This document shows, in pieces, positions 36,701 to 48,560 of a stretch of DNA of 64,000 nucleotides. Numbering within the stretch: the first letter of the stretch is position 1; the number at the start of each line of letters is the position of its first letter. The stretch is taken from NCBI RefSeq assembly GCF_001411555.2, contig NC_049901.1:40704964-40768963 (forward strand), written 5' to 3'. The position numbers and the translations under genes were made by a program. Source of the stretch: Juglans regia (taxonomy: Eukaryota; Streptophyta; Magnoliopsida; Fagales; Juglandaceae). The notes below the pieces were generated by a model. It saw nothing but the letters and a program-made list of their open reading frames with translations. It did no database searches and was not told the DNA's origin.

Positions 36701-37189
36701 TTTGTTAACTAATTGATGTACCCAAAACTTTGGTTTTGGCAAATTTGACTTGATCTAAACCCTTATCCATATAGATGACGATATTAAATTACGTGGATTC
36801 TTTTTCAACTAGATTCCTCTCTCTCATGCCAATATTCTAATGCTAGCAATCGGGGGCTCTTAACACAAAAACCATATTCCTCACAGTTTTCCTTTCCTTT
36901 CTTTCCTTTTTATTTTCTTTTTTGGGTAGGTTCGACTTTCGAGCACCTTTCATAATTATGAAGTGATTTGATATTATTTTGATTTTACTTTTACAATGTT
37001 TAAGATATTTATATTATTTCTTCAAAAAAAAAAAAAAAAGATATTTATATTATCTTATTTTAATATACTTTTTTTTATAAATATGAATGTATTTTTTGTA
37101 TTTAATAATTCAAAAAGTAAAAATGTAATTTTCAAAAAAAAATTTCTTTTTTCTCTCTTTTCCATCTTCTTTTATTTAATAATTTAAGT

Positions 37190-37400
37190 AGTGATAGGAT
37201 TACTATTATTTTACTATCTATTTATTACTTATAGTGTATGTATTTTTTTATCATTTTTTAAGTATTTTTTTAACATACTGAATTATTAAAAAAAATTAAA
37301 AAAATATATAATTTTATTAATAATCAACTTTTTTAACTATTAAATAAAATAAAAATTAAATACAATAAAAATAATAAATAAGCAGTAGCATTTTCCTTAT
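37190..37400. mobile_element. MITE-like element, family C-related
   Basis: The interior phrases TTAAGTATTTTTTTAACATA and ATATATAATTTTATTAATAA resemble the two family C copies at 2.6-3.1 kb. The ends (AGTGATAGGATTACTATTA and ATAAGCAGTAGCATTTTCC) are weakly inverted. Boundaries approximate. Confidence 0.4.
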
Positions 37401-37569
37401 ATTTTATTTTCTATCAACAATCATGAAACATGTACTCGTTTCACTTATCCAAATGTTTGCAGATTCTCCAAACTTTTCAAGTCTACACGCTACAAAAACC
37501 AGAGGATGAGAGGAGTTTATCAGTTTTTTAAGCATCCTGTGACAGAACGATTAACCTTTTTTTAAGAGG

Positions 37570-37733
37570 TGGTTAGGAGAGTAAGATAAGATAGTTTGAC
37601 GAATTAAATAAAATATTATTTTTTAATATTATTATTATTTAAAAATTTAAAAAAATTAAATTATTTATTATATTTTATATAAAAATTTAAAAAAATTATA
37701 ATAATGAGATGAAATGCATTCTAAATCCAAATA
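37570..37733. mobile_element. MITE-like family A copy
   Basis: Shares AATTAAATAAAATATTATTT, TTAAATTATTTATTATATTT and the tail AATGAGATGAAATGCATTC, ending near AAATCCAAA. Ends are degenerate. Confidence 0.55.
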
Positions 37734-38322
37734 ATAAAAAAAAAAAAATTTATATATCTTTTGGTGGGCATTTAATACAAGACTTGGAATATCTTGAAAA
37801 AGTTGGGACTGTACCAAAGCTTTAACAGGGTTTCAAAGTTTCAACACAGCAAAGGGAGGATACTGCACAACTACTTTGCTTGCATGATCGGTCATTGAAA
37901 CATTGATGAAAATGGAATCTTGTTTGGAATATTACCCTAAATAATTGGTCCTAAAGTACTTTTTCTCCTACTAACTTGTCCAATCATATATCTTTTCTTT
38001 TATTATTATTATTATTAAGAAAAATGATATTGTAACCCAAAAAGAATCTAAAAAAAAAAATAGAGTCATATCTTCCAAAATATGATGAAAACCCATATGT
38101 AATTTTGTTTATAAAGATGGAATGGAGATATTATATTATTGCTTGACTTTTTTTTTTTTCAATCTAATTAAGTTAAGCACACCTTATTCATCTTGAATTT
38201 ATCATTTCTAGTCATATAAATTAATGTCACGTTGTTTGAGTGATTTATTATATTATATATTTAAATAAAAAACCATATAAAATACACCATCCCAACTTGT
38301 GGGCTCTCGATTTACACCATCC

Positions 38323-38490
38323 TGTTTGGATACAAAAAATGAAAAATTGTTTCTTCATTACAATTTTTTTAAATTTTTATAAAAAATATAATAAATAATT
38401 TAATTTTTTCAAATCTTAAAATAATAATAATATTAAAAAATAATATTATAATAATATTTTATTCGACTTTTATCTTAATTCACTATTCAA
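38323..38490. mobile_element. MITE-like family A copy, reverse orientation
   Basis: Starts at TGTTTGGATA. The interior AAAAAATATAATAAATAATT and AATATTAAAAAATAATATTA is the reverse complement of the family A interior. It ends near TTCACTATTCAATC. Confidence 0.55.
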
Positions 38491-39135
38491 TCGGCAACTT
38501 CATTATACCCATTTTGATTCAATTCAAATTTCCTTTTAGGATAATTGTTTAAACGTACCCCATTTTTTTGTTACTAAATCGGTATCCAAATATTCAATAT
38601 TTTGTCGGTAAAGCATCGTAAGAATTAAGATGCCAAATACTTCCTTCTGTCCAACTTTTCAGCAAGCCTTTCACTTACTTATCCAATTGCATCAGTCTTA
38701 TCAATCATTTTTTTTTTTTTTTTGCGTCTCCAAGAAAATCCAAACACATAAAACAAAGAAGGGAAAAGAAAATGAAAATAAAAGACACCAAAAAAAAAAA
38801 AATCCCAAAAAATAACAAAGAAGCCTAAGAAGGAATGTGGAAAATCATTTTATTTCAACTCTCTTACATTCACAGAAAGGCATAAAATCATATGATATAG
38901 GAGGGATATCATGAGGGCTGACAGGGCCGGCATTGTGTACACACCGGCAACAATCCCTTCTTTACGATGAGGCTGATCTACAACTTAGAACTCATGACTT
39001 CTATCTCCTAAAACTTGAGTTGCCAATCCACCTCTAACATCTAATTTATGTTAGGGAAGATACACTCAAGATATTATTTTTTATTTTAAAACAGTTATAA
39101 TGATCAATATTTATAAATACATTCTAATTTATCCG

Positions 39136-39215
39136 TTTAGGTTCAAAGATGAGTTAAGATAGTTTTAGATGACTTAAATAAAATATTATTTATTATATTA
39201 TGTATGAGAATTAGA
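39136..39215. mobile_element. Truncated family A copy
   Basis: GTTTAGGTTCAAAGATGAGT followed by ATAAAATATTATTTATTATA matches the left half of family A; the right half is missing. Confidence 0.4.
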
Positions 39216-40053
39216 AGGCATCTTTATAAATATTTGAGATAAATTGAGGTGAATTTTCAATACAACTGAAGGTTCAGAAGTCATCCTTACAAGTGTACGT
39301 AACTCCAAAGTAGAATGCATGAGTCCATTAAAAAGAAATCCATCAGTAGAATGCATGAGTCCCGTCCCTGCTAGTTCTTTTCATCACTTCCAATGAAGAT
39401 CATCTACAGACTACTAACTAAGGAGTTGTGTTCAAAATTATGCTTGAACAAGTCAAGGACTTCCCCTACATGATAAACAAAGCATTCTTCATCCTAGCAC
39501 TGCTGCTGAGACACAGCATATGAAAGAGCTACACCCCAAGAAAGCATGGAATGGAGACAACAAACGCAATTATTAGAAGGCATGACAATGGTGGTGATTA
39601 ATGAATTTCTTAAGCCTCTGTCCACACAGAAGAAGCAACTGCATGATGTCACTTTGTCTTTTGACACTGCCGTGCGTTGCACGAGCAAACGTTACCTGAC
39701 AGACGCACCTTTCCTTCAAAGCCCAATCACACATGCCTCCCTACATGCACATTCACCTTGACTTATTATTTAATTTACTCCTCCATTTTTATTATACAAT
39801 ATTAAATAAAGCAGAATAAAATAAACCCAAACCTTAACCAACCCTTGGTTTTCAATCTGTATACGAATAAAACCCATTTATTTCAAAATATAATATATTT
39901 TCACATCTGGCCCTACTCACCACCACCATGTAAACAACAGATATAACACCCCCTCCCTAGTCCCCCCCGTGCTTTTTACATCATCACATTCATATGTACT
40001 TATTATTATTTTTTTTCTGAGTCTGGCTTGCTTGCTTCTTGTTTCTTGCATCC

Positions 40054-40626
40054 ATGTCCTCAATGATAAGCCCACAAGGTGTGGTCCTGGCCACGGCCAT
40101 GGCTGTCTCCGGCACCGCCGTCCTCCTCGTGCTTCGTCTCCAAAAGTCTCTCCCAACAACCCAATTCCCCGTCGATCAAGTTCCCCGGTCCTCGCCACCA
40201 ATTCTACGTCCTTGTATCTTCAGTAGTACTGGTACACAAAAAAAAAAGTCCTCTCTGCATTGACTCTCTCGCATACATTCAATTCTTGTTGTCTATGCTA
40301 ATGGGGGTTCTTTTTTTTTATTTTTTGTTTTTTGTTTTTCTTTTGTGTTTGGTGGCTGTATAGAGGGAAAGAAGAGAGAGAAGAAGAAGAAGAGAGTGCA
40401 ATTTGCAGAAGATGTGGTGGATCCAAGTGGGGATGGGAAGGAGTATAGGAGGCAGCATGATGCAATTAACAGTTGTTCTTCTTATTCTTCTTCTTCATCA
40501 GCAACACCAACAAAGTTAGGAAAGAGCAGCAGAGGTGAAACCAGAGGAATGCCAGCCAATAGGGTGGCTCTCTACAATGGAATTCTCAGGGATCGTGGAG
40601 TTCAGCGATTGGCCTACTCGTATTGA
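40054..40626 (+). CDS. Small plant protein of unknown function (146 aa)
   Basis: Two exons, 40054-40231 and 40364-40626, with a GT-AG intron splitting the first codon position; the product is 146 residues. Residues about 8-28 (QGVVLATAMAVSGTAVLLVL) form one hydrophobic helix that could be a signal anchor or membrane segment. A basic run (GKKREKKKKRVQFAEDVVDP) and a Ser-rich stretch follow. The C-terminus MPANRVALYNGILRDR, ending LAYSY, is a motif I recall from uncharacterised small proteins of many angiosperms. I know no function. The hydrophobic N-terminus plus basic juxtamembrane segment suggests membrane attachment, which is inference only. Confidence 0.85.
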
Positions 40627-41857
40627 TTGACCTTCTGTATAAAACTCCTGTTTTTTTGTCTGTAAATGTAGTCTCTCTCTCTCTCTCTCTCTCAGGGGAT
40701 ATGTCATAAATGTTAGGAAGGAAGCCTGCGGTTCCCGTTCTAATAAACTGATTGGGTACAGGGGTTGGATCCTCTTGGAACCTGGAAGTGGATTTTGTTA
40801 ATAATCCAAACTCCAAAGAGTAATTTCTTGGGTTTTGTTCATAGTTGGCATAAAGAACTTTTGTTTTTTCTTTTCTTTTGTATTTTCTTTTTCTTTTTTG
40901 TTTTTTTTTTGTTTTTGTTGGAGAGTGAGTCCTCCTTCTTTTTCTAGTTTTCTTCTCTGCTGGACTGTTTTTTTTTTTTTTTTGAGCTCTCTGCTAGACT
41001 GTTTCACTTTCACAGAAGTACTCAAAACAAATCACATGCAATTTCTTTTCTTTTCTTTTTCTTTGTCTGACATGTAAAATGCAGAGACTGCTAAAACAGC
41101 AAATATTTATTGTAATTTTTTCTTGGTCTGACATGCAGTAGTTTCTATTTCACAGTATTTGGTTCTTTTCTATTTACTGCAGGGTGAAGATACCTGTGTT
41201 CACAAGTTATGATACTTGATTACATCTATTTAAGCCCATAAAACATGATAAGGTAAGGGGGACTGATGGTTTGGAGGTGCAAACACAAAGAAAAGAAGAG
41301 AGAGAGAGGAAAAAAAAAAAAACCACTGGGTTTGTACAGTTACCATAAAGAGGGAGCATCGTGTTTTGTAGCCTGAAAACATCAGGAAATTACTGAATGT
41401 TGCACCCTTTTATTTCCGCCCAAAGAGGGTTCCTTTAGACCACTTTCCTGACCAGTGGGTATTCATGAGAGGGGATGTGAAAACAACAATTTTAGGTCCA
41501 CCCCATAAACCTTATTTTATTTTTTTGTCTATATGCATAATGCTCATGATATTCCTTGAAATGGTTCCACCAAATATACATACAGACACACATACATGCA
41601 TAGACAATTATCTTGTGATGCCTATTTTCATCAAGAAAGCTTTTATATTTTAGGAGCCACCAATTGTAAGTAATCTGAGTAGGGGGCAAGCTATTAGGGG
41701 TGCGGGGCTCCTTGCCCCAGCACCCCAAGCACATACTCGGGTAAGGGCCCTCCAATCCCCCTCTCTTGTGTCCCATCCAAATTGTTTATAAGTCGATCAA
41801 GAAATTATATATGATCTTGGTTGGAGTGGAACCTTCACCAGTTTAGATAATTCTGGT
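40627..41857. other. 3-prime flank of the small-protein gene and intergenic DNA
   Basis: Begins with probable 3-prime UTR containing a (CT)n tract (40671-40693), followed by T-rich, polypyrimidine-rich sequence. Open frames at 40798-41077 on both strands are translations of T/A runs. No further gene seen up to the hAT element. Confidence 0.55.
40671..40693. repeat. (TC)n microsatellite
   Basis: TC tract of about 23 bp in the likely 3-prime UTR of the small-protein gene. Confidence 0.9.
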
Positions 41858-42735
41858 TAGGGTTGTGCAAAACCCGACCCGACCCGACCCGAACCGCACC
41901 GATCCGAACCAAACCAAAAAATCGGTTTAAATTACATATCGAGTTCGACTCGTACAACCCACCTCTTAAAACATGAAACCCTATCCACCCACATCCCACT
42001 TCCCCACTTCTCTTCGTCACGACGCTATCATCCACAACTCGAGAGTCTGAAATGATTTACTTGGAGCGACGGACGATGCGTGACGAAAGCTACAAGTTTT
42101 ACTAGGAGAGAATCAATGGATTGTTTTGTTTGCTTCGTTCGGTTTACATCGACTTCTCTTCTCTTATTCTCCTTCCAATGTTCAAGTTTTGGTATTTTCG
42201 TCTTTGCTTTTCATTTATTTTTTACCTCGTTTCCTTTCTCTGCTTTCATGGGCGGTGGGCCTTATTGGCTATGGTATTCAGTGGCTTGTGATTACTAATA
42301 TCATCACCTTGCCTTACGTTTCGAATAAGACGATGATACGTTGATGGGTCTTCCTGCTTTGTTACACACGCTTAATCTGAACATTTTGTCTTGATACCGT
42401 TTAACAAGGATAAAGTTTGTTTCTTTTTTCCTTTTGAATAATTGTATTCTATGGGAATCTCCAAATGATACCGTGTTTCTGTGCGAAAATCCGATATTTT
42501 CAAAGTACTCGATTCTGGGTATAAGCTTTTTTTCGACACTAGTGGAAAGTAAATACGTGTGCTTGTTTGCCTCGAAGATGCCGATACTTATAGGCGAGTC
42601 AATACATACCCAAAGTTCAAACCAACTGCCAAATTAAAAATTAAAAATAAAAAAGTCAAACCCGACTAGAAACTGTCAATATACGGGTCGGGTCGAGTCA
42701 GGTTGGTCCAAAAACATGGACGGGTTGCAGGCCTG
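41858..42735. mobile_element. Non-autonomous hAT-type element carrying a host-gene piece
   Basis: 878 bp flanked by the perfect 8-bp direct repeat ATTCTGGT (41850-41857 and 42736-42743). The left end is TAGGGTTGTGCAAAACCCG. The right end read inward is CAGGCCTGCAACCCGTCC, an imperfect inverted match. GACCCGACCCG on the left mirrors CGGGTCGGGTCG on the right. An 8-bp duplication and TAGGG-like ends fit the hAT superfamily. The interior has no transposase but contains an MFS/nodulin-like fragment at 42258-42317. Confidence 0.8.
42258..42317 (+). pseudogene. Fragment of an MFS/nodulin-like transporter gene
   Basis: Encodes GLIGYGIQWLVITNIITLPY, closely matching the membrane-helix segment GxxGYGxQWLVIxNxIxLPY that I recall from plant nodulin-like/MFS proteins. 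Upstream in the same frame the residues are hydrophobic but not recognisably conserved, and the frame ends at 42342. It lies inside the 878-bp hAT-type element, so it is best read as captured DNA. Confidence 0.6.
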
Positions 42736-43670
42736 ATTCTGGTCATGTTCTTGGGTAAAATCTTTAGTCCTAATTTGATGTGATTTTTGTGATATTTTGA
42801 CATCATGTCTAAAAATATAAAATAATGATGCGAAGAGAAATTGTCCGTGTCTGGTTTAAAATTACCTGTTATAAATTTGAGGAATTTCTTTTAATTTCAT
42901 GAAAATATAAATTGAGTTCAACTTTGCAAAAGTTATATGGAATACTTCCAAACATCTTTATTTGAATTATCAAATGGAATTAGATAAAACAAATGTGAGA
43001 GTAAGAAGTTTTAAACATTTTTTAAAATGTCAAATAAATGATCTAAAAACTTATATATTAAAAATGTCTATAAGGTCTAGAGATCGAAATCTCCCCTCCT
43101 CCACTCAAATAATAATAAATAAAAAAAATCAAATGTATGTATAATATATTAATAAAAATAAAAGCACCCATGTGCTGTAGAGGCATTTGTTTACTCTCTC
43201 TCTTCTCTTCTCGGCAACTTCCACACAAGGAGGAAGAGAATTTTAAGTTGTCATGTGGACCTATGAACAGTCTCTACTCCTTTTGATATATAGACCTTAT
43301 CACATGCCCATGCCTTTGTAAATGCATACGAAGCATCATGTGCGAACATAGCTCTTGGCTTTAGATGCTTCTCTTTCTCATCCCAAACCCAAAGCTCTTC
43401 TTCCAACCACCCAACAAAAATAAATAAAGACGCCTTCTCCATTGACCTAACACCACCTTATAATAACTCCCAAGACTATGAAAATTTGACATTATTGATC
43501 TTCTATTTTTACTTTTTTATTTCTCGTTCTATATTGTAATCACTGACAAAGCCTTCTCCATTTCAAATGAAACTGATAATATTCATTTCATGTAAAATAT
43601 AAGATATTTTAGTCATTTCACATGTTAACAACATATGAAATTATCAAAATATTCCTTATTTTATATTAGG

Positions 43671-43822
43671 GTTTGTTCGGATATAAGAAGCATCTCAACT
43701 CATCATATCTCATATTATCTGATTATTATAATTTTTTTAAATTTTTACATAAAATATAATAAATAATTTAATTTTTAATTTTTATTTTATCTAATCTTTT
43801 ATCTTAATTCCTTATCAAACTT
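43671..43822. mobile_element. MITE-like family A copy, reverse orientation
   Basis: Starts GTTTGTTCGGATATAAGAAG; the interior ACATAAAATATAATAAATAA matches the family. The right end is degenerate (ATCAAACTTCC). Confidence 0.5.
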
Positions 43823-44577
43823 CCCCTAAGTGAATACTATCCATTTTCAGTCGTGCAGGAGAGTCTGACAAATTGACCCCATTTTTTGTTTTGACATAAA
43901 TGCAAACCAAACACTGAAGGCCAAGTGCCAACCAGATCGAGATTTTAAGTCCTAGATTCAAGAGTAGTGTTGTACCTATTCTTATTATTGAAAGAGATGA
44001 CTCTGAATAAGGCTTTTCATCAAAGTCAGGAGTACGTGTTTAAGCCAAAATTATCGTTTGTTTTATCCAACCAAACAAAAAGTAATGTTTTTTTGTTGTC
44101 ATGTTTCCTTTTTCATTCACCACATATATATATAAAAGTAGATAGGCATCTAAATCGAACACTTTTGAAAGAGGGAACACATGGCAAGCATGTGTTGGAG
44201 ACAAGTTTAAGCAAGCAAAACCTCTAGAAAACAGAATGGGCAACTGAAAATTCTTGTGGGCTGCATTGATGTTCGGAACAGAATCATTATCTCAACTTGT
44301 TTCTGTCATTTTCTTGTGTATTTTCTGAGTTTATAGGCATCACTGATCTGTTGTTTGTGGGGGCTGCCTCCTCCATATTTCCTTTGTTTCTTATTATGTT
44401 TTTTTTTTCCCCTAAAAAAATACTTTTCCATGTCCCTCGTGTCTTTAGCAACAGCATGTTCTAAATTTTAAGAAGTTTTGGGAATGATTGGACCGATAGA
44501 AAATTGCTGAAAAAAAAAAAGATGTCGAGGAGATAAAACTGCTTATCTTTGATCTTGTCATCCTCTCATCTCAAATA

Positions 44578-44748
44578 TAAAGTAATGTTAGATACAGTCA
44601 TAGAATAAGTAAATATCATATAATTACTTTAAAAAAAAGTAAGATTCATTATTAAAAAAATAATTTTTTTTACGTGAGTCTTATATGTATTCACTTTTTT
44701 TAAAATGATTACACGATGTTTGTACACTCTAACTACAACTTTCTTTTC
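44578..44748. mobile_element. MITE-like family B copy
   Basis: The left end AAAGTAATGTTAGATACAGT and the right end GTACACTCTAACTACAACTT are imperfect inverted repeats. The interior is A/T-rich with TACTTTAAAAAAAAGTA-like palindromes. Compare 3193-3384 and 50934-51109. Confidence 0.55.
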
Positions 44749-44895
44749 TCATATATATTTGGGAAGAGATTCGATTGGGCAGGCCATTTTCAAACATTGC
44801 TAGATTGGATAATGGAATGAACCCATAACATTTTTCTGTGAAGCAGAGGGGCAGGCGGCCAGAGCAGAGCAGAGCTGAAGTGAGATAATGGTAAG

Positions 44896-44917
44896 GAGAG
44901 AGAGAGAGAGAGAGAGG
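44896..44917. repeat. (GA)n microsatellite
   Basis: GA tract of about 22 bp. Confidence 0.9.
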
Positions 44918-45649
44918 AATCGATCAAAATTTACTAAGTTTACTGTACCATTCATCATCTTATTAACCATAGTTGTTTATTTTTTAGGTGGCATCAAATG
45001 ATTAAGAGATAAATAAATAATAAAAAATGATTTTTTAATCATTTTGATGGCATATTTACAAGATTTAATGTCAATCTTGCCCTCACGGAAGTGACTTGCA
45101 TGTATGCATCCCATTGGATAGGTTTATTTCAATCAAAGGGTACACTCAATATTCGTATTCCTAGATGTGAAAATGCAAAATGGTCCCATACCTATATGAT
45201 ATAGCTAGGAAAAGAAATTGCAGAAAAGTCAAAGACAATGAATTTTGGGACCGAATTGATTTGTTCTAAAGTGAGGCCAAAACAAGCATGTGTCGTGTAA
45301 AATGAGTTTAATATTAATGTCATGAACATATTGGTCACCGTGGAGCATTGGAACACTTTTGCAATGATATGGGTTCGAATAGAATTTAAGAAATTGTCAT
45401 TTTTGAAAAAGACTCATTTTTTGTGGCAATTTTTTTTTTTTAAAGCTATATTCAAGAATGGATACGTGATATTCCCTTGTCATGGTATGCCATATCAATT
45501 TGAATTGATATTTACACAAGTAATTTAAATTTTATGACATATATATTGTTACACAAGAAAAAGAAATGAGTGGAGGAAGGGATGGATTGCACATAGAGAG
45601 AGCTTTCTTATAAGTTTGGAAACATGATTGTTAATTTTTAGGAGGCTTC

Positions 45650-45817
45650 GTTTGGTTATTAAACTCGTCTCAACTCATCATTATAATTTTTTCAAATTCA
45701 AATACAAAATATAATAAACAATTCAACTTTTTCAAATCTCAAAATAATAATAATATTAAAAAATAATATTCTAACAATATTTTATCATCTCAACTCAATT
45801 CAACATCTAAACGCAGC
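45650..45817. mobile_element. MITE-like family A copy
   Basis: Starts CGTTTGGTTATTAAACTC; the interior AAATATAATAAACAATTCAA and TCTCAACTCAATTCAACATC match the reverse orientation of the family. It ends near ATCTAAACG, immediately before another copy. Confidence 0.6.
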
Positions 45818-45827
45818 TTTAGGCTGG

Positions 45828-46037
45828 TTTAGTTATACAAAACCAAATCATCTCATCTCATCTCATTTAATCATTACAACTTTTCCAAACTCACATACAA
45901 AATATAATAAACAATTCAATTTTTTCAAATATCAAAATAAAAATAATATTGAAAATTTATATTATAACAATATTTTATTCAACTTTTAACAAAATATCAA
46001 ATTTCATCTCTTCTAAACTGCGTAACCAAACGAGATC
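45828..46037. mobile_element. MITE-like family A copy
   Basis: Starts near GGTTTAGTTATACAAAACC, has CATCTCATCTCATCTCATTT and ATATAATAAACAATTCAATT, and ends GTAACCAAACGAGAT. It sits in the same orientation about 10 bp after the previous copy. Confidence 0.65.
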
Positions 46038-47666
46038 TAATCTATCTAGAGCTTGGGCAGATGCAAGCTAGAGAGCTTTTTAGTGCCAACACTCCACAAA
46101 TTTGAGAAGATTTATCTTTTTCTTCTTCTCATTTAATCTGAACTTTGCCGAAAGGCCAAAAAGTTCCCTAAGATTTTGGTTGCCCTGAATTTTTCTTACA
46201 TTTTCCCTAATTGCTATTTGAACTGTTCATTCAATTAGCCAAAGTTGCTGATCTATAGTCAAAGTTGATTCATGAGCACTATAGAGAGGAGCTTTGGTGA
46301 CCAATACCTAACATGATTGACGACGACGACAACAGCAACAAAAAAGAATGCATGTTAACGTGATTGGCAAGGCACATGGGATTGCATTCTTGTACATCTT
46401 TGGGGAAAGAGTTACTTTTGATCTACTTTACACGCTAAGAAGGAAACTTCATGGCTGTTTCTTAAAAGAAAAAAATTACTATGTTGTCCAATACTTACAG
46501 CTAAATTTCATCGTTCAGTGATTTTTTTTAGTTTTAATTAATAATTAAGGAATTAATTTTTTATATTTTTAAAAATATATAAAAATAATAAAAAAATGTG
46601 AATAAAAAAATATATTATTTTTACACTAGCGGTCACTTATAGTGGTAATGTTAGGGACCTCGGTTAAGTCCCTAAACACTATGTTCTTCACGCCAATAGT
46701 GGTGTTGTGATGACCAATCCTCCGTTCCTCTCTTGCGTGATTCACAGACAATGGTGGTCAAGATGACCACTTTGGTAGGGTAAGATCAAGTGTTTAGGCT
46801 AGAATGGATGAATGGAATGGTGAAAAAGGTTGGTAAAGTGAATGGTAGCTATGGTGAAAAGTGGTGCACCGCAATGAGGGTAGGATGAGGGTTGGCGCCA
46901 CTTTGGATTAGGTTTAGGGTTTGGAAGTATGGAGATGGGTGGCTAGGGTTTGTGTTTAGGGTTTAGAAGCTAGGGCAAAGCTTGGTCGGCTAGAGTTGGC
47001 CGAACATGCAAGGGTGTGATTGATGGGATTGTTCCTAGATTCAAGGAACTCAAATGGATTTGACTTGGCCGAATATGGTAAGTGTTTGGGTCAACTAGGG
47101 ATTCCTAAATTATAGGAATCCTAGTTTGGTAAGTGGAGTGGGCGGCTAGGGATCTTCCCAATTGGGAAAGTGTTGGCCGAATAGGGTTTGCTCACAATGG
47201 AAAGAGGGTTTCGGCCACTAGGATTGGAAGAGTCCAAGAATATAGGGAAAGTTGACTAACACTAGGTTAGCCAACTTTTGGGAATGAAATGGATTGAAGA
47301 GCCGAAAATAATGATAAACACCAAGAATAATATGAATGTCACTCAAGAACACAAGTAAAAACACTTATGCCTTGAATAAACAAAAGAACAAATAAGCTAA
47401 TTCAACACTTGATTCACGAGTTGCACAATAATTGAATAAACCTCAAGCATTGATAAACACAACTTGGATTCATGAATTGAACCAAGTTGCAAGAACAAGA
47501 TAAACAAATTACACTTATTCAAAAAATTGCAAAGTGTAATCCTCTCTTTGGGATCAACGTATCTCACCCAAAAAGCCCAAGTGCTATGGCACCAATTGTG
47601 ATCTCTCAAACAAAAGTCTCTCCTCTTAGGAATTTGTCAAAAGATGTAAAAGAAATGACTAAGGGT

Positions 47667-47677
47667 CCTATTTATAA
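47667..47677 (-). promoter_or_regulatory. TATA box of the putative LTR
   Basis: The minus strand reads TTATAAATAGG, a canonical plant TATA element, at the border between the GC-rich part and the AT-rich part of the block. Confidence 0.5.
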
Positions 47678-47759
47678 GTTACAACTTGGAAACCCTCAAT
47701 AGGTCCCTTGAAAGTAAATAATAATTAATTAAATAAAAAAACAATAAGATAATGGCATG

Positions 47760-48560
47760 AACCACACTATGGCCGTGACATACATGGGCCCATGGCAGAC
47801 TAAGTAGTTGCATGTTGGTCTTCGGGCTGGTCCATGGCTAAGTGGTGCGGCATGGCTTGTTGATGGTGAGCCATGTGTGTGCATGGCATGGCCCAGGCTG
47901 GTGGCCTAGGCGCTGGCTGCATGGCACGGGCTGGAGCCGTGCGCTGGATGGCATGCCTGGTGGGCATGCCACTGACCTGCTCCGCAAGGCACGGGCTGGA
48001 GTCGTACGCTAGATGGCACGCCATGGGGCATGCCACTAACCTCGCTGGTGTGCGGCAGAATGGGCATGGGCGCGCTGGCGTGCTGTAAAGTGAGTCTGGG
48101 CGTGCGGGCGCGCGCATGGGCTAGGCTGGCTGTGCGGCGCATGGGCGCACGCATGGCCTTGCTGCATATGGGCGCGCGCAGGCCCACGCGGCCCATTGGC
48201 GTGCGCAAGAGCCTGCGCACTGGGAAGCGCATGGGCGTGCGGCCCGCTGATGTGCGTGATGCCGCGCGCATGGGCACGCGGTGCTGTGCTGTGCGCATGG
48301 GCGCGCAGTGTTGTGCTGCACGCATGGGCGTGCAGCCCGCTGATGCGCGTGATGCCGCGCGCGGCGCATGGCTGCACGCATAGGCATGCGCATGCTAGCC
48401 TCGCTAGCCCGCATGCTGGGCGCCCCGTGAGTGTCATCGCGCGGGCCAAGGCATGCATGCATGCTGGGCGTTCCGTGCGTGTCACCCCACAAGCCAAGGC
48501 ATGGTTGTGGGCTAGCCAAGGTGCATGTCCCCATCATGACTAGGGCATGTGCGGCATCTC
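47760..48560. repeat. GC-rich degenerate tandem-repeat block
   Basis: About 800 bp of G/C-rich sequence in otherwise AT-rich DNA. It is built from variants of GCGCATGGGCGTGC and larger units. A unit of about 61 bp starting GGCACGGGCTGGAG occurs at about 47925 and 47986. A unit of about 93 bp containing CCGCTGATGTGCGTGATGCC occurs at about 48240 and 48333. A unit of about 50 bp containing GCTGGGCG, then GTGTCA, occurs at about 48415 and 48465. Long open frames on both strands here follow from repeat composition and scarcity of stops, not from genes. Confidence 0.8.

Larger units (their letters stand above)
35664..40053. other. Intergenic, MITE-rich; promoter side of the small-protein gene
   Basis: The start is PLD 3-prime UTR. 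It is followed by very AT-rich sequence with several MITE-like inverted repeats (listed separately) and homopolymer runs. At 39300-39362 the phrase AGAATGCATGAGTCC occurs twice about 46 bp apart. The frames at 39494-39761 on both strands show no recognised domain. From about 39900 the C-rich stretch is likely promoter and leader of the gene at 40054. Confidence 0.55.
42744..46648. other. Intergenic, MITE-rich
   Basis: AT-rich DNA with four MITE-like copies and a (GA)n tract (listed separately). A minus-strand frame at 43251-43442 (beginning MEKASLFIFVGWLEEELWVW) has protein-like composition but no recognised family. Another inverted AT-rich segment may lie at about 46490-46640. No gene can be supported. 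Confidence 0.5.

Noticed and set aside
40798..41077. Frames rich in Phe on plus and Lys on minus
   Set aside because: Products of T-rich runs in the 3-prime flank of the small-protein gene.
47925..48515. Regularly recurring units considered as a CRISPR-like array
   Set aside because: Units are degenerate, directly abutting and of unequal length in a plant nuclear context; this is a minisatellite.
47800..48543. Several long overlapping open frames on both strands (up to 153 codons)
   Set aside because: They arise from the GC-rich tandem repeat, which has few stops in any frame. The translations are repetitive (Ala/Arg/His/Cys/Met-rich) on both strands and lack any domain.
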